From Opitutaceae bacterium (GTDB lineage Bacteria > Verrucomicrobiota > Verrucomicrobiia > Opitutales > Opitutaceae): DNA of 5,226 nt. The DNA is taken from positions 1-5,226 of the forward strand of contig JAESUN010000041.1 of assembly GCA_016763045.1 (NCBI GenBank). The letters are read 5' to 3'. The position numbers were made by a program, and so were the translations under genes. Below, in pieces: positions 5,175 through 5,226 of the stretch. Numbering within the stretch: the first letter of the stretch is position 1; each line of letters starts with the position of its first letter. The notes beneath the pieces were generated by a model. The model did not search any database. It was not told the DNA's origin and saw only the letters and a list, made by a program, of their open reading frames with translations.

Positions 5175-5226
5175 ATGAATCGTGAAATCGCCCTCTCTGA
5201 AATCAAGAACACAACTGACCCATGGG
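5175..5226 (+). CDS. glpD: 5' end of probable glycerol-3-phosphate dehydrogenase GlpD, truncated by the window edge
   Basis: An ATG 15 bases after the glpK stop opens a frame of 17 complete codons that runs off the right edge: MNREIALSEIKNTTDPW. This short N-terminus resembles FAD-dependent GlpD proteins, which often begin with MNR, a short helix, then a Trp just before the GGG-type FAD-binding loop; that loop would lie outside the window. GlpD oxidises glycerol-3-phosphate to dihydroxyacetone phosphate and passes electrons to the quinone pool, the next step after GlpK. The spacer contains only pyrimidines, so there is no Shine-Dalgarno. The identity rests on the short match plus the glpK neighbour and is likely but not proven. 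Confidence 0.6.
   Translation, partial: MNREIALSEIKNTTDPW

Noticed and set aside
1..5226. Mobile element, CRISPR array, tRNA or rRNA
   Set aside because: No transposase, terminal repeats, regularly spaced repeats, or tRNA/rRNA-like sequence was seen. The coding density is explained by the secretion and glycerol genes.

Overview
The window holds two divergent blocks separated by a 206-base intergenic region (3439-3644). The leftward block (minus strand) encodes the five pseudopilins of a type II secretion system in the canonical order gspG-H-I-J-K. It is followed by the first 32 codons of a further minus-strand gene that runs off the left edge. The rightward block (plus strand) is a complete glycerol kinase gene, glpK, followed 15 bases later by the first 17 codons of a gene that looks like glpD (FAD-dependent glycerol-3-phosphate dehydrogenase).

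The organism is a Gram-negative (diderm) bacterium, because a type II secretion pseudopilus only makes sense with an outer membrane. Base composition is moderate, roughly half G+C by eye. The G-H-I-J-K layout, the Ala residue at position -1 of three prepilin cleavage sites and the GlpK style are compatible with the Verrucomicrobia/PVC group. That is an impression from family knowledge, not a demonstrated placement.

The pseudopilin genes are tightly packed: 34 nt between G and H, 8 nt between H and the preferred start of I, a 4-base ATGA overlap between I and J, and stop/start contacts (TGATG, TAATG) at the ends of J and K. They look like one translationally coupled operon read leftward from a promoter just in front of gspG. 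GspG would form the pseudopilus shaft, GspI-J-K the tip complex, and GspH a minor pseudopilin. The inner-membrane platform, ATPase and secretin genes are not in the window. GlpK and GlpD would convert glycerol to glycerol-3-phosphate and then to dihydroxyacetone phosphate. No functional link between the two blocks is evident; they share only the intergenic region.

I found no mobile element, CRISPR array, RNA gene or clear new system; the region is largely ordinary. The points most worth a second look are: the near-leaderless, Shine-Dalgarno-free starts of both divergent genes; an all-pyrimidine spacer in front of the putative glpD; the absence from GlpK of the two known enterobacterial allosteric sites; the strong internal ribosome binding site that moves the gspK start; and the unidentified gene after gspK.
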